Source: Bacteroidales bacterium
Lineage (GTDB): Bacteria; Bacteroidota; Bacteroidia; Bacteroidales; UBA10428
Assembly (NCBI GenBank): GCA_016935435.1
Contig: JAFGQZ010000092.1
Location: forward strand, 1 to 32,902
Reading direction: 5' to 3'
DNA length: 32,902 nucleotides
The notes beneath the pieces are model-generated. The model saw only the letters and a program-made list of their open reading frames with translations, made no database searches and was not told the DNA's origin. Positions 32,894-32,902 of this stretch are shown one piece after another. Made by a program: the position numbers and the translations under genes. Positions within the stretch are counted from its first letter, which is position 1, and each line of letters begins with the position of its first letter.

Positions 32894-32902
32894 AATATCA
32901 AA

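Overview
The window looks like a chromosomal piece of an anaerobic, fermentative member of the Bacteroidota (Bacteroidales/Marinilabiliales-like). The reasons are a TonB-dependent receptor, a PD40/PKD/OmpA-like envelope protein, a two-component-type propeller sensor with a Y_Y_Y domain fused to a SpoIIE phosphatase, LytTR regulation, near-absence of Shine-Dalgarno sequences, and several TAnnTTTG promoter boxes. No taxon can be named from sequence reading alone.

Layout. 1-1432: hypA and hypB, nickel insertion proteins for [NiFe] enzymes, with no [NiFe] hydrogenase in view. 1458-3917: a TonB-dependent receptor. 4229-4759: a DUF2148 four-cysteine protein on the minus strand. 4760-4966: a divergent regulatory region holding two near-identical TTGTTATTyGAATAACA palindromes; the second sits just upstream of a TAnnTTTG box. 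4967-8762: a plus-strand cassette of six small or unusual genes: DRTGG protein, orphan HATPase, [FeFe]-hydrogenase-like protein lacking the proton-shuttle cysteine, second DRTGG protein, PHP-domain protein, second orphan HATPase. 8856-13469: a 2Fe-2S thioredoxin-like protein and hydB-hydA-hydC, the subunits of an NAD-linked, probably electron-bifurcating [FeFe] hydrogenase. A strong terminator follows hydC at 13489-13528. I read 4967-13469 as one redox/H2-responsive unit: sensing and signalling genes first, enzyme last. The palindromes resemble Rex (NADH/NAD+) operators.

13691-16535: a HisI-like cyclohydrolase with an altered Mg2+ site, a 41-residue membrane protein, a small hypothetical protein and pyruvate kinase. 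16643-22847: a minus-strand group of envelope/sensor genes (PD40-PKD-OmpA protein, secreted protein, propeller-SpoIIE). 23106-25256: a lipoprotein, then an RRM protein and two cold-shock-domain proteins behind a long leader. 25346-27435: a methyltransferase resembling mycobacterial Rv2952, a LytTR membrane regulator and a zinc-ribbon protein. 27874-30999: a family 2 glycosyltransferase and an NfeD-flotillin pair. 31413-32645: a lipoprotein cysteine protease fused to an AbfB-type beta-trefoil. The window ends in the C-terminal remnant of an ISL3-like transposase (32780-32893).

No rRNA, tRNA or CRISPR array was found. The maturases HydE, HydF and HydG needed by the [FeFe] hydrogenase, and HypC-F, are not in this window.
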